In this document: positions 45,765 to 56,100 of the stretch, one piece after another
Layout: each line of letters begins with the position of its first letter
How positions within the stretch are numbered: position 1 is the first letter of the stretch
DNA from: Robiginitalea myxolifaciens
GTDB taxonomy: Bacteria > Bacteroidota > Bacteroidia > Flavobacteriales > Flavobacteriaceae
Reading direction: 5' to 3'
Length of the DNA: 64,000 bases
NCBI RefSeq assembly: GCF_900115205.1
Contig: NZ_FOYQ01000001.1
Span: 895,240 to 959,239 of the forward strand
Position numbers and translations under genes: made by a program
Notes under the pieces: model-generated
What the model saw: the letters and a program-made list of their open reading frames with translations, nothing else
What the model was told of the DNA's origin: nothing
The model's database searches: none

Positions 45765-45790
45765 TTAGCTGGTAATCGGAGCGGTCGGGC

Positions 45791-46216
45791 TTATTTCTTC
45801 TCGATCAGACTGTAATAGTCGTCAAAAGATATCCTTCCGGAGAATATGGCCACACTACGCGCGATAGCTTTGTCAGCAGCTTCCGGAGTAAACCCGATTC
45901 CGATGGCGTACTTCTTAACCATTACCATTTCATCGTCTTCGATTTTGTTGTCCGAAAAGATGATCTGAAAAAAGTCGTGTAGTCTTTTGTAGCGCTTCTT
46001 AAGCTCAAAGGCCGGCTCAATCGGATACTTGTTTTCCTTTTTCATCACCTCTTTGAACTCCGCCTCGGAAATATCCAGCTTTACGGCAAACTTCTCAATA
46101 ATTTCCTTTTCGGGGGAACTGATTACCCCGTTAATGGCGGCTAGTGACGCCAGAGCAGCGAAGTGCGCCAAGTTTTGACGCTTTTCGGAGTGATTATAAA
46201 GATCCAGAATGGGCAT
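45791..46216 (-). CDS. TerB-like helical protein
   Basis: 141 residues from the ATG at 46216 (MPILDLYNHSEKRQN), chosen because the usual family start aligns there. All-helical with EF-hand-like acidic turns: ASLAAINGVISSPEKEII, FSDNKIEDDEMVMVKKYAIGIG, SGRISFDDYYSLI. This is the TerB (COG3793) type domain. Tellurite resistance is only the historic name; bacterial role here is unknown. Divergent from the repair operon with a 145-base gap. Confidence 0.8.
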   Translation of the reverse strand: MPILDLYNHSEKRQNLAHFAALASLAAINGVISSPEKEIIEKFAVKLDISEAEFKEVMKKENKYPIEPAFELKKRYKRLHDFFQIIFSDNKIEDDEMVMVKKYAIGIGFTPEAADKAIARSVAIFSGRISFDDYYSLIEKK

Positions 46217-46361
46217 TTGTTGCAAATTTTGCATGCAAAGATACCGCTTTTGTTGCGCTTTTCCCATAGCTTTTTGCAGTCTTATAGCCAAGCTTGTCAC
46301 AAAGTTGGCTGGCAGGATGTGACACGGCCAAAATGGGAATATTCCGTAACTTCACCGGGCT

Positions 46362-47372
46362 ATGAAAAAGCCACTCCTGGAATTTACGGATAGAGGTATT
46401 TACTGCTCCCGGGCCAACGTTTACATCGACCCATGGAAACCGGTAGAAAACGCACTGATTTCACATGGCCATGCAGATCACAGCCGCGCTGGCCATAAAA
46501 AATATATCACCCATCACCGCAACCTGCCGATTATCCGACACCGGCTCGGAGCCATAGACGCTTCGGGGATGGAATGGGGGGAAACCTTTAGCAGAAATGG
46601 GGTGGTTTTCAGCTTTCATCCGGCCGGGCATATCATTGGATCTTCCCAGGTCCGCGTCGAGTATCGCGGAGAAGTCTGGGTGTTCTCCGGAGATTATAAA
46701 ACCGAAAGCGATGGGCTTTGCGAACCCTTTGAACCCGTTCGCTGCGATAGCTTTATCACGGAATGCACCTTCGGGCTACCTGCCTTTTCCTGGCAACCAC
46801 AGGAGGAAGTGCTCTCGGATATTAAGGCCTGGCATGCCACCAACCAGGCGGTTGGAAAGACCTCCGTGCTCTTTGCCTATTCCCTGGGTAAGGCACAACG
46901 CTTGCTGGCTGGGCTGGGCCCCGATTACGAGCCGGTCTACACCCATGGAGCAATCGAGAACATGACCGAAGTATTGCGCCCGTTGGGCGCATTCGCGCCT
47001 ACCCGACGGATTACCCGGGAAACCCCCTCCGATGCGTTAAAAGGAGCTTTGGTCATTGCACCGCCCAGCGCACACGGGAGTACCTGGATGCGTAAACTCG
47101 TCCCGTATGAGACAGCCGCGGCCAGTGGTTGGATGACCTTCAGAGGAGCCCGGAGAAGACGGGCAGTGGACCGCGGATTTGTATTGAGTGATCACTCCGA
47201 CTGGGAAGGACTCCTCAGCGCAATTGATGCCACCGGGGCCACATGCGTGATTTGCACTCACGGCTATTCCGATATTTTCTCCCGTTACTTGAGGGAAGTC
47301 AAAGGACTGGACGCGCGAACCGAGGCCACACAGTACGAAGGGGAAGGAAACGGAGAATCCACTGTCGAATGA
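46362..47372 (+). CDS. Ligase-associated MBL-fold DNA exonuclease
   Basis: 336 residues. Metallo-beta-lactamase fold with the zinc motif SHGHADHSRAGH, then GHIIGSSQVRVEY and FSGDYKTESDG, followed by a beta-CASP-like part (TSVLFAYSLGKAQRLL, LSDHSDWEGLLSAI). Member of the ligase-associated DNA damage response exonuclease family, found as exonuclease-ligase-helicase-PdeM. Overlaps the ligase gene by 4 bases (ATGA). Confidence 0.93.
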   Translation: MKKPLLEFTDRGIYCSRANVYIDPWKPVENALISHGHADHSRAGHKKYITHHRNLPIIRHRLGAIDASGMEWGETFSRNGVVFSFHPAGHIIGSSQVRVEYRGEVWVFSGDYKTESDGLCEPFEPVRCDSFITECTFGLPAFSWQPQEEVLSDIKAWHATNQAVGKTSVLFAYSLGKAQRLLAGLGPDYEPVYTHGAIENMTEVLRPLGAFAPTRRITRETPSDALKGALVIAPPSAHGSTWMRKLVPYETAAASGWMTFRGARRRRAVDRGFVLSDHSDWEGLLSAIDATGATCVICTHGYSDIFSRYLREVKGLDARTEATQYEGEGNGESTVE

Positions 47373-48985
47373 AAGCTTTCGCCGAACTCATACGAACCCT
47401 GGATGCCACGAATAAAACCAATGCCAAGGTCGCGGCCCTGGCCGGTTATTTTGAAACGGCACCCGACCGGGATAAAGTCTGGACCATCGCCATACTTTCG
47501 CATCGACGCCCTCCCCGGCCCGTAAATACAGGATTGCTGCGCGAATGGGCCGCTGAGCTGGCGGGGATCCCCATGTGGCTTTTTGAGGAAAGCTATCATA
47601 TCGTGGGAGACCTGGCAGAGACAATTGCCCTGATTGTCCCGAGTCCGAAAAGCCCTGAGGTTCCTGATAAATCCCTGACTGAATACCTGGAGGATATCAT
47701 CCGTCTCCGTAAAATGGAGGAGGCCGGCAAAAAATCCTATTTACTGGAAGCATGGGCAGAGCTTCCTTATTACCCGCGTTTTGTACTGACCAAGCTCATG
47801 ACCGGGGGCTTTCGGATTGGCATTAGCCAGAAATTAATGACCCGTGCCCTGGCCAAAGCCACAGGTCAGGAGGAAGACCTTTTGGCGCACAAGCTTATGG
47901 GGCAATGGGACCCGGCCGTGATCAGTTTTGAAGATCTGGTCCTCAGGACCCGGGAATCGGATTTGCTTTCCCGCCCCTATCCCTTTTATCTGGCCTACGG
48001 CCTGGAAGGAGACCCTGCAGACCTTGGCAATCCAGAACCCTGGGTAATGGAACACAAATGGGATGGCATTCGGGCGCAACTTATACAACGCAAAGGGAAC
48101 CTGTTCCTCTGGAGCCGGGGAGAAGAGTTGATCACCCATACCTTTCCCGAATTGGAACGCCTTGCCGAAATCCTTCCCGATGGGACTGTCCTCGATGGGG
48201 AAATCCTACCGTTCCCCAAAGGACAAATCGGATCCTTCAGGGACCTGCAGAAACGTCTGGGACGCAAAACTGTGAGCGCCTCCATGCTCGCTAAAATCCC
48301 CGTAATCCTCAGGGCATATGACCTCTTGGAATGGCAGGGGGAAGACATCCGCGACCGGGCCTATAGCGAGAGGCGGAAACTCCTTGAAAAACTATTAGCT
48401 CCACTGGCGGACTCCCCCGAAATCCCCCTGGACCTATCCCATCAAATGAATATTTCGGATTGGGCACAGGCCGCTACAACCCGACAGGAAGCCCGGGAAG
48501 TGCGTTCCGAAGGCCTGATGCTCAAACGCAAGGATGCCCCGTATGGGGTTGGTCGTAAAAAAGGGGACTGGTGGAAATGGAAGGTAGATCCGCTTACCGT
48601 AGATGCGGTACTTACCTATGCCATGCGGGGTCATGGGAGACGCAGCAACCTGTTTACAGATTATACCTTTGCGCTCTGGGATGAAAAAGAGGATGGCAGT
48701 AGGGAACTGGTCACTTTCGCCAAGGCCTATTCCGGGCTAACCGATGCGGAATTTCGGGAAGTAGATGCCTGGATTAAGCGCAATACCCTGGAACGGTTCG
48801 GACCGGTTCGCTCGGTAACTCCTTTGCATGTCTTTGAAATTGCCTTTGAGGGAATTGCGAGATCCTCCCGGCATAAAAGCGGCGTTGCCACGAGATTTCC
48901 ACGAATTGTTCGTTGGCGAAAAGACAAACCTATGGAGGAAGCCGATACCCTCCAGGGGGTTATTGAACTGATCCCGGAAACGTAA
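47369..48985 (+). CDS. ATP-dependent DNA ligase (ligase-associated island)
   Basis: 538 residues from the ATG at 47369; the frame is open further back but inside the exonuclease gene. N-terminal alpha-helical DNA-binding domain (1-180), adenylation domain with nucleophile Lys 230 in MEHKWDGIRAQ, DGEILPF and SEGLMLKRKDAPYG, and an OB-fold (VDAVLTYAMRGHGRR, TFAKAYSGLTD). No NHEJ (LigD) polymerase or Ku is present, so the role is repair of single-strand gaps with its neighbours. Confidence 0.95.
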   Translation: MKAFAELIRTLDATNKTNAKVAALAGYFETAPDRDKVWTIAILSHRRPPRPVNTGLLREWAAELAGIPMWLFEESYHIVGDLAETIALIVPSPKSPEVPDKSLTEYLEDIIRLRKMEEAGKKSYLLEAWAELPYYPRFVLTKLMTGGFRIGISQKLMTRALAKATGQEEDLLAHKLMGQWDPAVISFEDLVLRTRESDLLSRPYPFYLAYGLEGDPADLGNPEPWVMEHKWDGIRAQLIQRKGNLFLWSRGEELITHTFPELERLAEILPDGTVLDGEILPFPKGQIGSFRDLQKRLGRKTVSASMLAKIPVILRAYDLLEWQGEDIRDRAYSERRKLLEKLLAPLADSPEIPLDLSHQMNISDWAQAATTRQEAREVRSEGLMLKRKDAPYGVGRKKGDWWKWKVDPLTVDAVLTYAMRGHGRRSNLFTDYTFALWDEKEDGSRELVTFAKAYSGLTDAEFREVDAWIKRNTLERFGPVRSVTPLHVFEIAFEGIARSSRHKSGVATRFPRIVRWRKDKPMEEADTLQGVIELIPET

Positions 48986-49001
48986 AAATCATCCCGGACG
49001 C

Positions 49002-51485
49002 ATGAGCAGCGAGAATAGATCTTACGAGGCCCTTCTGGGAATAGCGGAAATGTGGTTCCGCAAAGCCGGCTGGTTGCCCTTCCCCTTTCAGAAGAAAACC
49101 TGGAAGGCCTTCCTCGATGGATATCACGGCCTGCTTAACGCTCCCACGGGTAGTGGAAAAACCTATGCCCTTTGGTTTCCCATCCTACTCCATTATATAC
49201 AGCAAAACCCGGAATACCGGACAAAGAAAACCCCGGGCCTGAAAGCGATATGGATCACTCCATTACGAGCCCTGTCACAGGAAATAAAGCAATCCGCCGA
49301 ACGGATTATTGCCGATTTGGAGATTCCATTTGAGGTAGGGATCCGCACCGGGGATACCTCCAATGCGGAGCGCGCACGGCAGCGGAAACAACTGCCCGAT
49401 CTTTTGATCACTACTCCGGAAAGCCTGCAACTCCTCTTGGCGAGCAGTGGTTATCCCAAAAAATTTGCGAGCTGTTATGCTATTGTCGTAGACGAATGGC
49501 ACGAGCTCCTGGGCAGCAAACGGGGAGTTCAAATGGAACTGGCCCTGTCTCGTTTAAAAACAGTATCCCCACATTTACGTATCTGGGGTATTTCGGCAAC
49601 GATTGGTAATCTGGAACAGGCCAGGCAGGTATTGCTGGGGCCCGAATCGGAAGCCTTTGATCGGTCCGTGATGATACGCGCCGATATCCGGAAAGACATA
49701 CAGGTTCGCAGCCTGCTTCCGGAAACCATGGAAAAATTTCCATGGCGGGGGCATCTGGGCCTCCACATGTCGGAGGCTGTGATTCCGATCATCGAAGCGA
49801 GTAAAACCACCTTGCTTTTTACGAATACCCGGGGGCAGTGTGAGATCTGGTTCCGCCATTTGCTGGAAACCCACCCGGAATACGCCGGGGAAATAGCCAT
49901 GCATCACGGCAGTATCGATAAGGACACCCGCCTTTGGGTAGAACAAGCCATTCGCAATGAGAGCCTAAAAGCCGTAGTCTGTACCTCAAGCCTGGATCTC
50001 GGGGTAGATTTTGCTCCCGTCGAAACCGTAGTGCAAATCGGGGGACCTAAAGGCGTTGCCCGGTTTTTACAGCGGGCCGGACGCAGTGGCCACCGACCCG
50101 GACAACAAAGCCGGATCTACTTCCTCCCCACCCACGCCATAGAACTCATCGAAGCTTCTGCGTTGCAGGAAGCCGTCCGGGAACAAGCGGTCGAAGATCG
50201 CATTCCCTACCTCAATAGTTTTGATGTGCTGATTCAGTACCTCACCACCCTGGCGGTTTCGGATGGCTTCCACCCGGATGAAATTTATCAGGAGGTACGG
50301 CAAACTTTCTGTTACCAGACCCTGAGCAAAGAACAATGGGCCTGGCTGCTCAACCATCTGGTCCTGGGGAGCCAAAGCCTGCGCACCTACGACGAATACA
50401 AACGCCTGGAGGTGCTGGAGGACGGTCGCTTTAAGGTAACCAACCGGGGTATCGCGATGCGCCACCGCTTCCAGATTGGTACCATTGTCGGGGATGCCGA
50501 TATAACCGTGCGCTACAAAAAAGGAGGGTATATTGGCACCATAGAGGAGTCTTTTATCTCCAAGCTCAACCGTGGGGACGTTTTCACTTTTGCCGGCCGT
50601 ACCCTGGAGTTCTTACAGGTCAAAGGCATGCAGGCCCTGGTCCGGAATTCCCAGGCCAAAAGCAGCAAGACACCCAGCTGGATGGGCGGGCGACTCACCT
50701 TGAGTAGTGAAATGTCAAAAATCCTCCGCGATGAGCTCTATACAGCCAATCTGGAAACGGAAAAGCAATCCACAGAAATCCGGGCACTGCAACCCCTTTT
50801 TGACCGGCAGCGGGAGGAGAGTATTGTCCCCGGACCCGGACAATTCCTGATAGAGACCTTCGAGACCCGGGACGGACACCATCACATTTTTTATCCCTTT
50901 GAGGGCCGCTTTGTACACGAGGCTATGGCAAGCCTGTTGAGCTACCGAATCAGTCTGCTGGGCAAGGCCACCTTCTCCTTGGCCTACAACGATTACGGGT
51001 TTGAATTGCTTTCGGAGGAAGCCGTGAATATCCAGGAAGTGCTGGATAACAATCTCTTCACAGCGGAACACCTAATCGAAGATTTGCAAAAGAGTCTCAA
51101 CATGACGGAGATGGCCCGGCGTAAATTCCGGGATATTGCCGTAATCAGTGGGTTGGTATTTACCGGCTATCCCAAAAAAGGAATTAAGATGAAGCACCTA
51201 CAAAGTAACTCCCAATTGCTCTTCGAAGTATTCCGGGACTACGAGCCCGACAACCTGTTATTCCAACAGGCATTCACAGAAACCTTCGAACACCAGCTCG
51301 AGGAAGGCCGGCTGCGCCAAGCCCTGGAACGCATTGCAACCCAGGAAGTAGTTTGGAAGGATTGTCGGCGACCCACACCCTTCTCCTTTCCAATTATCAC
51401 CGACCGATTGCGCGAGAAACTCACCAATGAAAAACTGGCCGATCGGATTCGCCGGATGACCCAAATTCTTACCGGTGGTAAATAG
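49002..51485 (+). CDS. Ligase-associated Lhr-like DEXH helicase
   Basis: 827 residues. Two RecA domains: Walker A APTGSGKTYALWF (about 45-57), WITPLRALSQEI, DEWHELLGSKRG, WGISATIGN, then TTLLFTNTRGQCEIWF, and the Q-RxGR end QRAGRSGHRPGQQSR; a winged-helix and Lhr-core beta part follow (to about 720). Belongs to the Lhr-Core clade that travels with MBL exonuclease, ligase and metallophosphatase. A 3'-5' ssDNA-dependent translocase by family knowledge. 16 bases after the ligase gene. Confidence 0.93.
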   Translation: MSSENRSYEALLGIAEMWFRKAGWLPFPFQKKTWKAFLDGYHGLLNAPTGSGKTYALWFPILLHYIQQNPEYRTKKTPGLKAIWITPLRALSQEIKQSAERIIADLEIPFEVGIRTGDTSNAERARQRKQLPDLLITTPESLQLLLASSGYPKKFASCYAIVVDEWHELLGSKRGVQMELALSRLKTVSPHLRIWGISATIGNLEQARQVLLGPESEAFDRSVMIRADIRKDIQVRSLLPETMEKFPWRGHLGLHMSEAVIPIIEASKTTLLFTNTRGQCEIWFRHLLETHPEYAGEIAMHHGSIDKDTRLWVEQAIRNESLKAVVCTSSLDLGVDFAPVETVVQIGGPKGVARFLQRAGRSGHRPGQQSRIYFLPTHAIELIEASALQEAVREQAVEDRIPYLNSFDVLIQYLTTLAVSDGFHPDEIYQEVRQTFCYQTLSKEQWAWLLNHLVLGSQSLRTYDEYKRLEVLEDGRFKVTNRGIAMRHRFQIGTIVGDADITVRYKKGGYIGTIEESFISKLNRGDVFTFAGRTLEFLQVKGMQALVRNSQAKSSKTPSWMGGRLTLSSEMSKILRDELYTANLETEKQSTEIRALQPLFDRQREESIVPGPGQFLIETFETRDGHHHIFYPFEGRFVHEAMASLLSYRISLLGKATFSLAYNDYGFELLSEEAVNIQEVLDNNLFTAEHLIEDLQKSLNMTEMARRKFRDIAVISGLVFTGYPKKGIKMKHLQSNSQLLFEVFRDYEPDNLLFQQAFTETFEHQLEEGRLRQALERIATQEVVWKDCRRPTPFSFPIITDRLREKLTNEKLADRIRRMTQILTGGK

Positions 51486-51524
51486 TCCCCACTATAAAAT
51501 TTTGGAAAGACTGTTTCTTTAAAA

Positions 51525-51555
51525 TTCGCGGAAGACAGTACCTTTTATACCTTTG
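51525..51555 (+). promoter_or_regulatory. Promoter for pdeM with very short or no leader
   Basis: TTCG (51525-51528), 19-base spacer, TACCTTTG (51548-51555), an exact -7 box. Only five bases separate it from the pdeM ATG at 51561, so the transcript would begin at or beside the start codon. Confidence 0.5.
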
Positions 51556-51560
51556 AACAG

Positions 51561-52238
51561 ATGACGTATTCGGTCGAGATAAGCGGAGCTACATTTACTT
51601 TTCACTCCTGGGGGGCAGCCTACTGGGAGGAGGAGCGGATGTTACTTATCAGCGACCTTCATCTCGGCAAAATCATGCATTTCCGAAAGTACGGAGCCGC
51701 GGTCCCCCGCCTGGCCCTGCTTGAAAATTTCAGGCGGTTGGAAAAGCTCGAAGCCCAATTCAAACCCGCAACAATATGCTTCCTGGGCGATTTATTCCAC
51801 TCCCACAAAAACCGGGAATGGGAATTGTTTCAGGGTTGGACCTATGGTAGTAAGGCCAAACTCATTCTGGTGGAAGGAAATCACGATATTCTGTCCCCTT
51901 TGCTCTACGAGGAATTGGGCATGGAGGTATTACCCGAGTGGAACATCGGACCATTCTGGTTAACCCACCATCCGGCTGAGACTGATCAAAAGTTCAACAT
52001 TGCCGGGCATATTCACCCTGCGGTGCGCCTGGGTGGCCGGGGCGGCCAGCGCATGCGCCTTCCCTGTTTTTACTTGCGATCCAACCAACTGATATTACCC
52101 TCTTTCGGAGCCTTTACCGGCTCGCACACCATTACACCCGAGGCCGGGGACCGATTTGTTGTGCTTGCCGGGGACGAACTCGTTGCCCTTGAGCAACGCG
52201 GAAAGAAAAAGACACTATCCCTTAACCAACCCTCATGA
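51561..52238 (+). CDS. pdeM: Ligase-associated endonuclease PdeM
   Basis: 225 residues. Binuclear metallophosphoesterase with LISDLHLGKIMHFR (DxH), FLGDLFHS (GDxxD/H), LVEGNHD (GNHD), LTHHP and IAGHIHPAV. The Pseudomonas relative (MPE) is a Mn-dependent single-strand DNA endonuclease encoded with Lhr-core, ligase and exonuclease. Starts 75 bases after the helicase gene and overlaps the TspO-like gene by 4 bases (ATGA). Confidence 0.92.
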   Translation: MTYSVEISGATFTFHSWGAAYWEEERMLLISDLHLGKIMHFRKYGAAVPRLALLENFRRLEKLEAQFKPATICFLGDLFHSHKNREWELFQGWTYGSKAKLILVEGNHDILSPLLYEELGMEVLPEWNIGPFWLTHHPAETDQKFNIAGHIHPAVRLGGRGGQRMRLPCFYLRSNQLILPSFGAFTGSHTITPEAGDRFVVLAGDELVALEQRGKKKTLSLNQPS

Positions 52239-53050
52239 AAAACCCCTGGCTTATTGCAGTAGTTAATTTGCTGTCGGTAATAATCGTCCTTTTTGTCAAT
52301 TACGCTTCGCAGGTACAGCTTTGGGGAGCTCCTGCCATTGGGTCTATCAGCAATGAATTTACAAACCTGGTTACCCCGGCAAGCTATGCCTTTGCGATCT
52401 GGGGGCCTATTTTCCTGGGTTTATTGGTCTTCTGTATTTATTCCTTTTACCGGATTATCAAATATGGAAAAGAGCAGGCATTCCTATTCCAAAGCCTCCC
52501 CTGGTTTTTCCTGGCCAATGCCTGTAATGCCCTCTGGGTGTACTGCTTTACCTTGCGTATGTATGGGCTATCGGTGCTGTTAATGCTTATCCTGTTGATC
52601 TCCCTGCTTCAACTCATCCGAAAATTCGATATGGAAATATGGGATGCCCCTATCGGCACCATCGCCTTTATCTGGTGGCCAATCTCGCTCTATGCCGGGT
52701 GGGTCGCTGTGGCCACCGTGGTCAATATTGGACTTTATCTCGAATCTCTAGGGTGGACAGGGGCGCCGTTGAACCCTACAGCCTGGACCATAGTCATGCT
52801 GGTTATTGTGACTATTTTGAATGCCTACCTCGTGCAAAAACGAAACTTACGGGAATTTGCCGGAGTAGCCGTCTGGGCATTGGTGGCCATCGGGTTTCGT
52901 CATATCGAAGCGATACCGGTGATCGCCTATGTGGCCTGGTCTGGTGCTGGCTTACTCGGATTACTTATCCTGCGACATGGATTTATAAACCGGAGGACCA
53001 ATCCTTTTGAAAAACTCCGCCAGCGGCTCTCCAATAACCGTCAGGCCTAG
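52235..53050 (+). CDS. TspO/MBR-like tryptophan-rich membrane protein
   Basis: 271 residues with seven to eight hydrophobic helices. VTPASYAFAIWGPIFLGLL, LANACNALWVYCFTL and IAFIWWPISLYAGWVAVATVVN are typical of the long TspO-related proteins of Bacteroidota. TspO binds porphyrins and lipids; this longer relative has no proven ligand. ATGA overlap with pdeM shows they are translated together; a role in the repair island is unclear. Confidence 0.82.
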   Translation: MKNPWLIAVVNLLSVIIVLFVNYASQVQLWGAPAIGSISNEFTNLVTPASYAFAIWGPIFLGLLVFCIYSFYRIIKYGKEQAFLFQSLPWFFLANACNALWVYCFTLRMYGLSVLLMLILLISLLQLIRKFDMEIWDAPIGTIAFIWWPISLYAGWVAVATVVNIGLYLESLGWTGAPLNPTAWTIVMLVIVTILNAYLVQKRNLREFAGVAVWALVAIGFRHIEAIPVIAYVAWSGAGLLGLLILRHGFINRRTNPFEKLRQRLSNNRQA

Positions 53051-53088
53051 CTGCCTGGTCTTAGATCGCAGAATTCTTAAATGCGGGC

Positions 53089-53120
53089 TTTGCCCGGGAT
53101 AGAAAAGCGGCGTATTTTTG
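53089..53120 (+). promoter_or_regulatory. Promoter for mfd
   Basis: TTTG (53089-53092), 20-base spacer, TATTTTTG (53113-53120): both boxes match the Bacteroidota consensus exactly. Nine bases separate it from the ATG at 53130, so the leader is only a few bases long. Confidence 0.7.
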
Positions 53121-53129
53121 CACCTCTTG

Positions 53130-56100
53130 ATGGCAGCGCCCTTACAGGATATCCGTTCCGCCTTTCGTCAGTCCCCCCCATTTCGGGAATTGACCGACGC
53201 CCTGCGTCCTGACCACACCCATTTACAGCTCAACGGCCTGCGCGGATCTGCCCTTTCCTTCCTGACCGCAGAACTTTTTGAATCCTACCCGGGCCCGGTA
53301 TTGCTCTTGCTCTCGGATAAGGAGGAAGCAGCCTATTACCTCAACGACCTGGAGCATTTTCTGGGAAAAGAACAAGTGCTTTTTTACCCGGGAAGTTATC
53401 GCAGGCCTTACGAAATAGAGCAAACCGACAATGCCAATGTCTTACTGCGGGCCGAAGTACTCAGCCGGGTAAGTTCGCGCAAGAAGCCCGCCTTAATCGT
53501 CAGTTACCCCGAGGCCCTCTTCGAAAAAGTAGTCACCCGCAAAGAGTTAAAAAAGAATACACTCAAGATCGGCACCGGAGACTCCCTTAGTTTGGATTTC
53601 CTCAACGAGGTACTCTTCGAATACCACTTTAAGCGTGTGGATTTTGTGACGGAACCGGGGGAATTCTCAGTACGCGGTGGTATTGTAGACGTCTTTTCTT
53701 TCTCACATGATGAGCCCTACCGAATTGAATTTTTCGGGGACGAAGTAGACTCTATCCGAACCTTTGACGTAGAGACCCAACGCTCACTGGAGCGACACAA
53801 AAAGATCAGCATAATTCCCAATGTTGCCGATAAAATCCTGCATGAATCCCGCCAGAGTTTCCTCGGGTACATTGCCCCGGAAACGGCGATTATCGTTAAG
53901 GAACCTCAATTGGCCAAAGGAAAGCTGGACGCCCTTTTCGAGAAAGCCAGGGAGGCGTTTGAAGCCCTCAAGGGAGAAGTAGTCCACAACGAGCCTGAGG
54001 CGCTTTTTACCGATGGGACTTCCTTCCTCAGGGAACTGGCCGAATTCAGACTGGTAAACCTGGATGGCCCAATGGATTCGGCAAATGGGAAAGTCGGGGA
54101 ACCCCTGCCTGAGATTACCCTCAGGACTCTGCCACAGCCCGCTTTCAATAAACAATTCGATCTCCTGCTGGATTCCCTGCGACAGCATGCAGAACAAGGG
54201 ATCGCGAATTACATTTTTTGCTCCTCGGAGCAACAGGTAAAACGGTTTGCAGACATTTTCGAAGAGATCGGGAAGGACGTTCCGTATACGGCCGTTGTGC
54301 AACCTATTTACCAGGGCTTTATCTCCGAATCACTGGGGGTCTGCATTTATACCGATCACCAGATTTTCGAGCGCTTCCACCGCTTCCACCTGCGTAATGG
54401 CTATGCCAAAAAACAAGCGATTAGCCTCAAGGAACTCAATAAGCTCGAAGTCGGGGACTACGTAACCCACATTGACCATGGGATCGGGAAATTCGGGGGC
54501 CTGAAGAAAATCGATGTGGAGGGACGCCAGCAAGAGGCCATTAAGCTCATCTATGGGGATCGGGACATACTATACGTAAGCATCCATTCCCTGCATAAGA
54601 TTGCCAAGTACAATGGCAAGGACGGAGCCGTTCCGAAAATCTATAAACTGGGATCCGCCGCCTGGAGTAAACTCAAGGCCAAGACCAAATCCCGGGTCAA
54701 GAAAATAGCTTTTGACCTGATCCAGGTCTATGCCAAACGCCGCATGAAGAAGGGCTTCGCATACGCCCCGGACAGCTACCTGCAACACGAGCTGGAAGCC
54801 TCCTTTATCTATGAAGACACCCCGGATCAAAGTTCGGCCACCGCGGCGATCAAGGAGGATATGGAAAGTGAACGCCCGATGGATCGGTTGGTCTGCGGGG
54901 ACGTTGGATTTGGAAAAACGGAGGTAGCGATTCGCGCAGCCTTCAAAGCAGTTGATAACGGCAAACAGGTTGCAGTCCTGGTGCCCACGACCATTCTGGC
55001 CTTCCAGCACTTCCGAACCTTTACCGAACGCCTTAAGGAAATGCCGGTTTCGGTAGATTATCTGAACCGGTTCCGCAGCACAAAACAACGCAAATCGGTC
55101 CTGGAACGGTTGGCTTCGGGGAAACTGGACATTGTTATTGGCACGCATCAACTTGTGAGCAAACAGGTACAATTTGCGGACCTGGGCTTGTTGATCGTAG
55201 ACGAGGAACAGAAGTTTGGGGTGGGCGTTAAAGACAAACTCAAAAGCCTTAAGGAGAACATAGACGTGCTTACCCTTACGGCGACCCCTATCCCCCGTAC
55301 GTTGCAATTTAGTTTGATGGCAGCGCGGGACCTTTCTGTGATCAACACGCCTCCCCCAAACCGCTATCCCATAGAAAGCCGGGTGGTGCGCTTTGATGAG
55401 AGCGTAATCCGGGACGCCATCCACTACGAAATCCAACGCGGCGGGCAGGTGTTTTTTGTCCACAATCGCATCGAGAATATAAAGGAAGTGGCCGGGCTTA
55501 TTCAACGTCTGGTACCTGATGCTCGCATTGGGATCGGACACGGTCAGATGGACGGACAGGTACTCGAAAAACGGATGCTAGGATTTATGAATGGGGAATT
55601 TGACGTCCTGGTTTCGACCACCATCATTGAAAGCGGTCTGGACGTAACCAACGCCAACACCATCTTTATCAATAACGCCAATAACTTTGGCTTGAGCGAC
55701 CTCCACCAAATGCGCGGACGTGTGGGCCGCAGCAATAAAAAAGCTTTTTGCTTCTTCATTACACCTCCCTACGAGTCCATGACCCCAGAGGCGCGAAAGC
55801 GTATCCAGGCCCTGGAGCAATTTACCGAACTGGGCAGTGGTTTCAACATTGCCATGAAGGACCTGGAAATCCGGGGCGCTGGTGATTTACTCGGAGGAGA
55901 ACAAAGCGGCTTTATCAACGAGATTGGATTCGAGACGTATCAAAAAATCCTCGCGGAAGCCATAGAAGAACTCAAGGATAATGAGTTCAGTGAATTATAC
56001 AAGGAGCAGGGCGAAGTAAGACCCTTTGTCAAGGAAACCCAGATCGATACAGATCTGGAACTCCTCTTTCCCGATGGGTACATCAATGCGGTAGCCGAGC

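Noticed and set aside
54570-55541. 323-codon open frame on the minus strand opposite mfd
   Set aside because: The plus strand holds the conserved Mfd translocase motifs here; the antisense frame has no recognisable fold.
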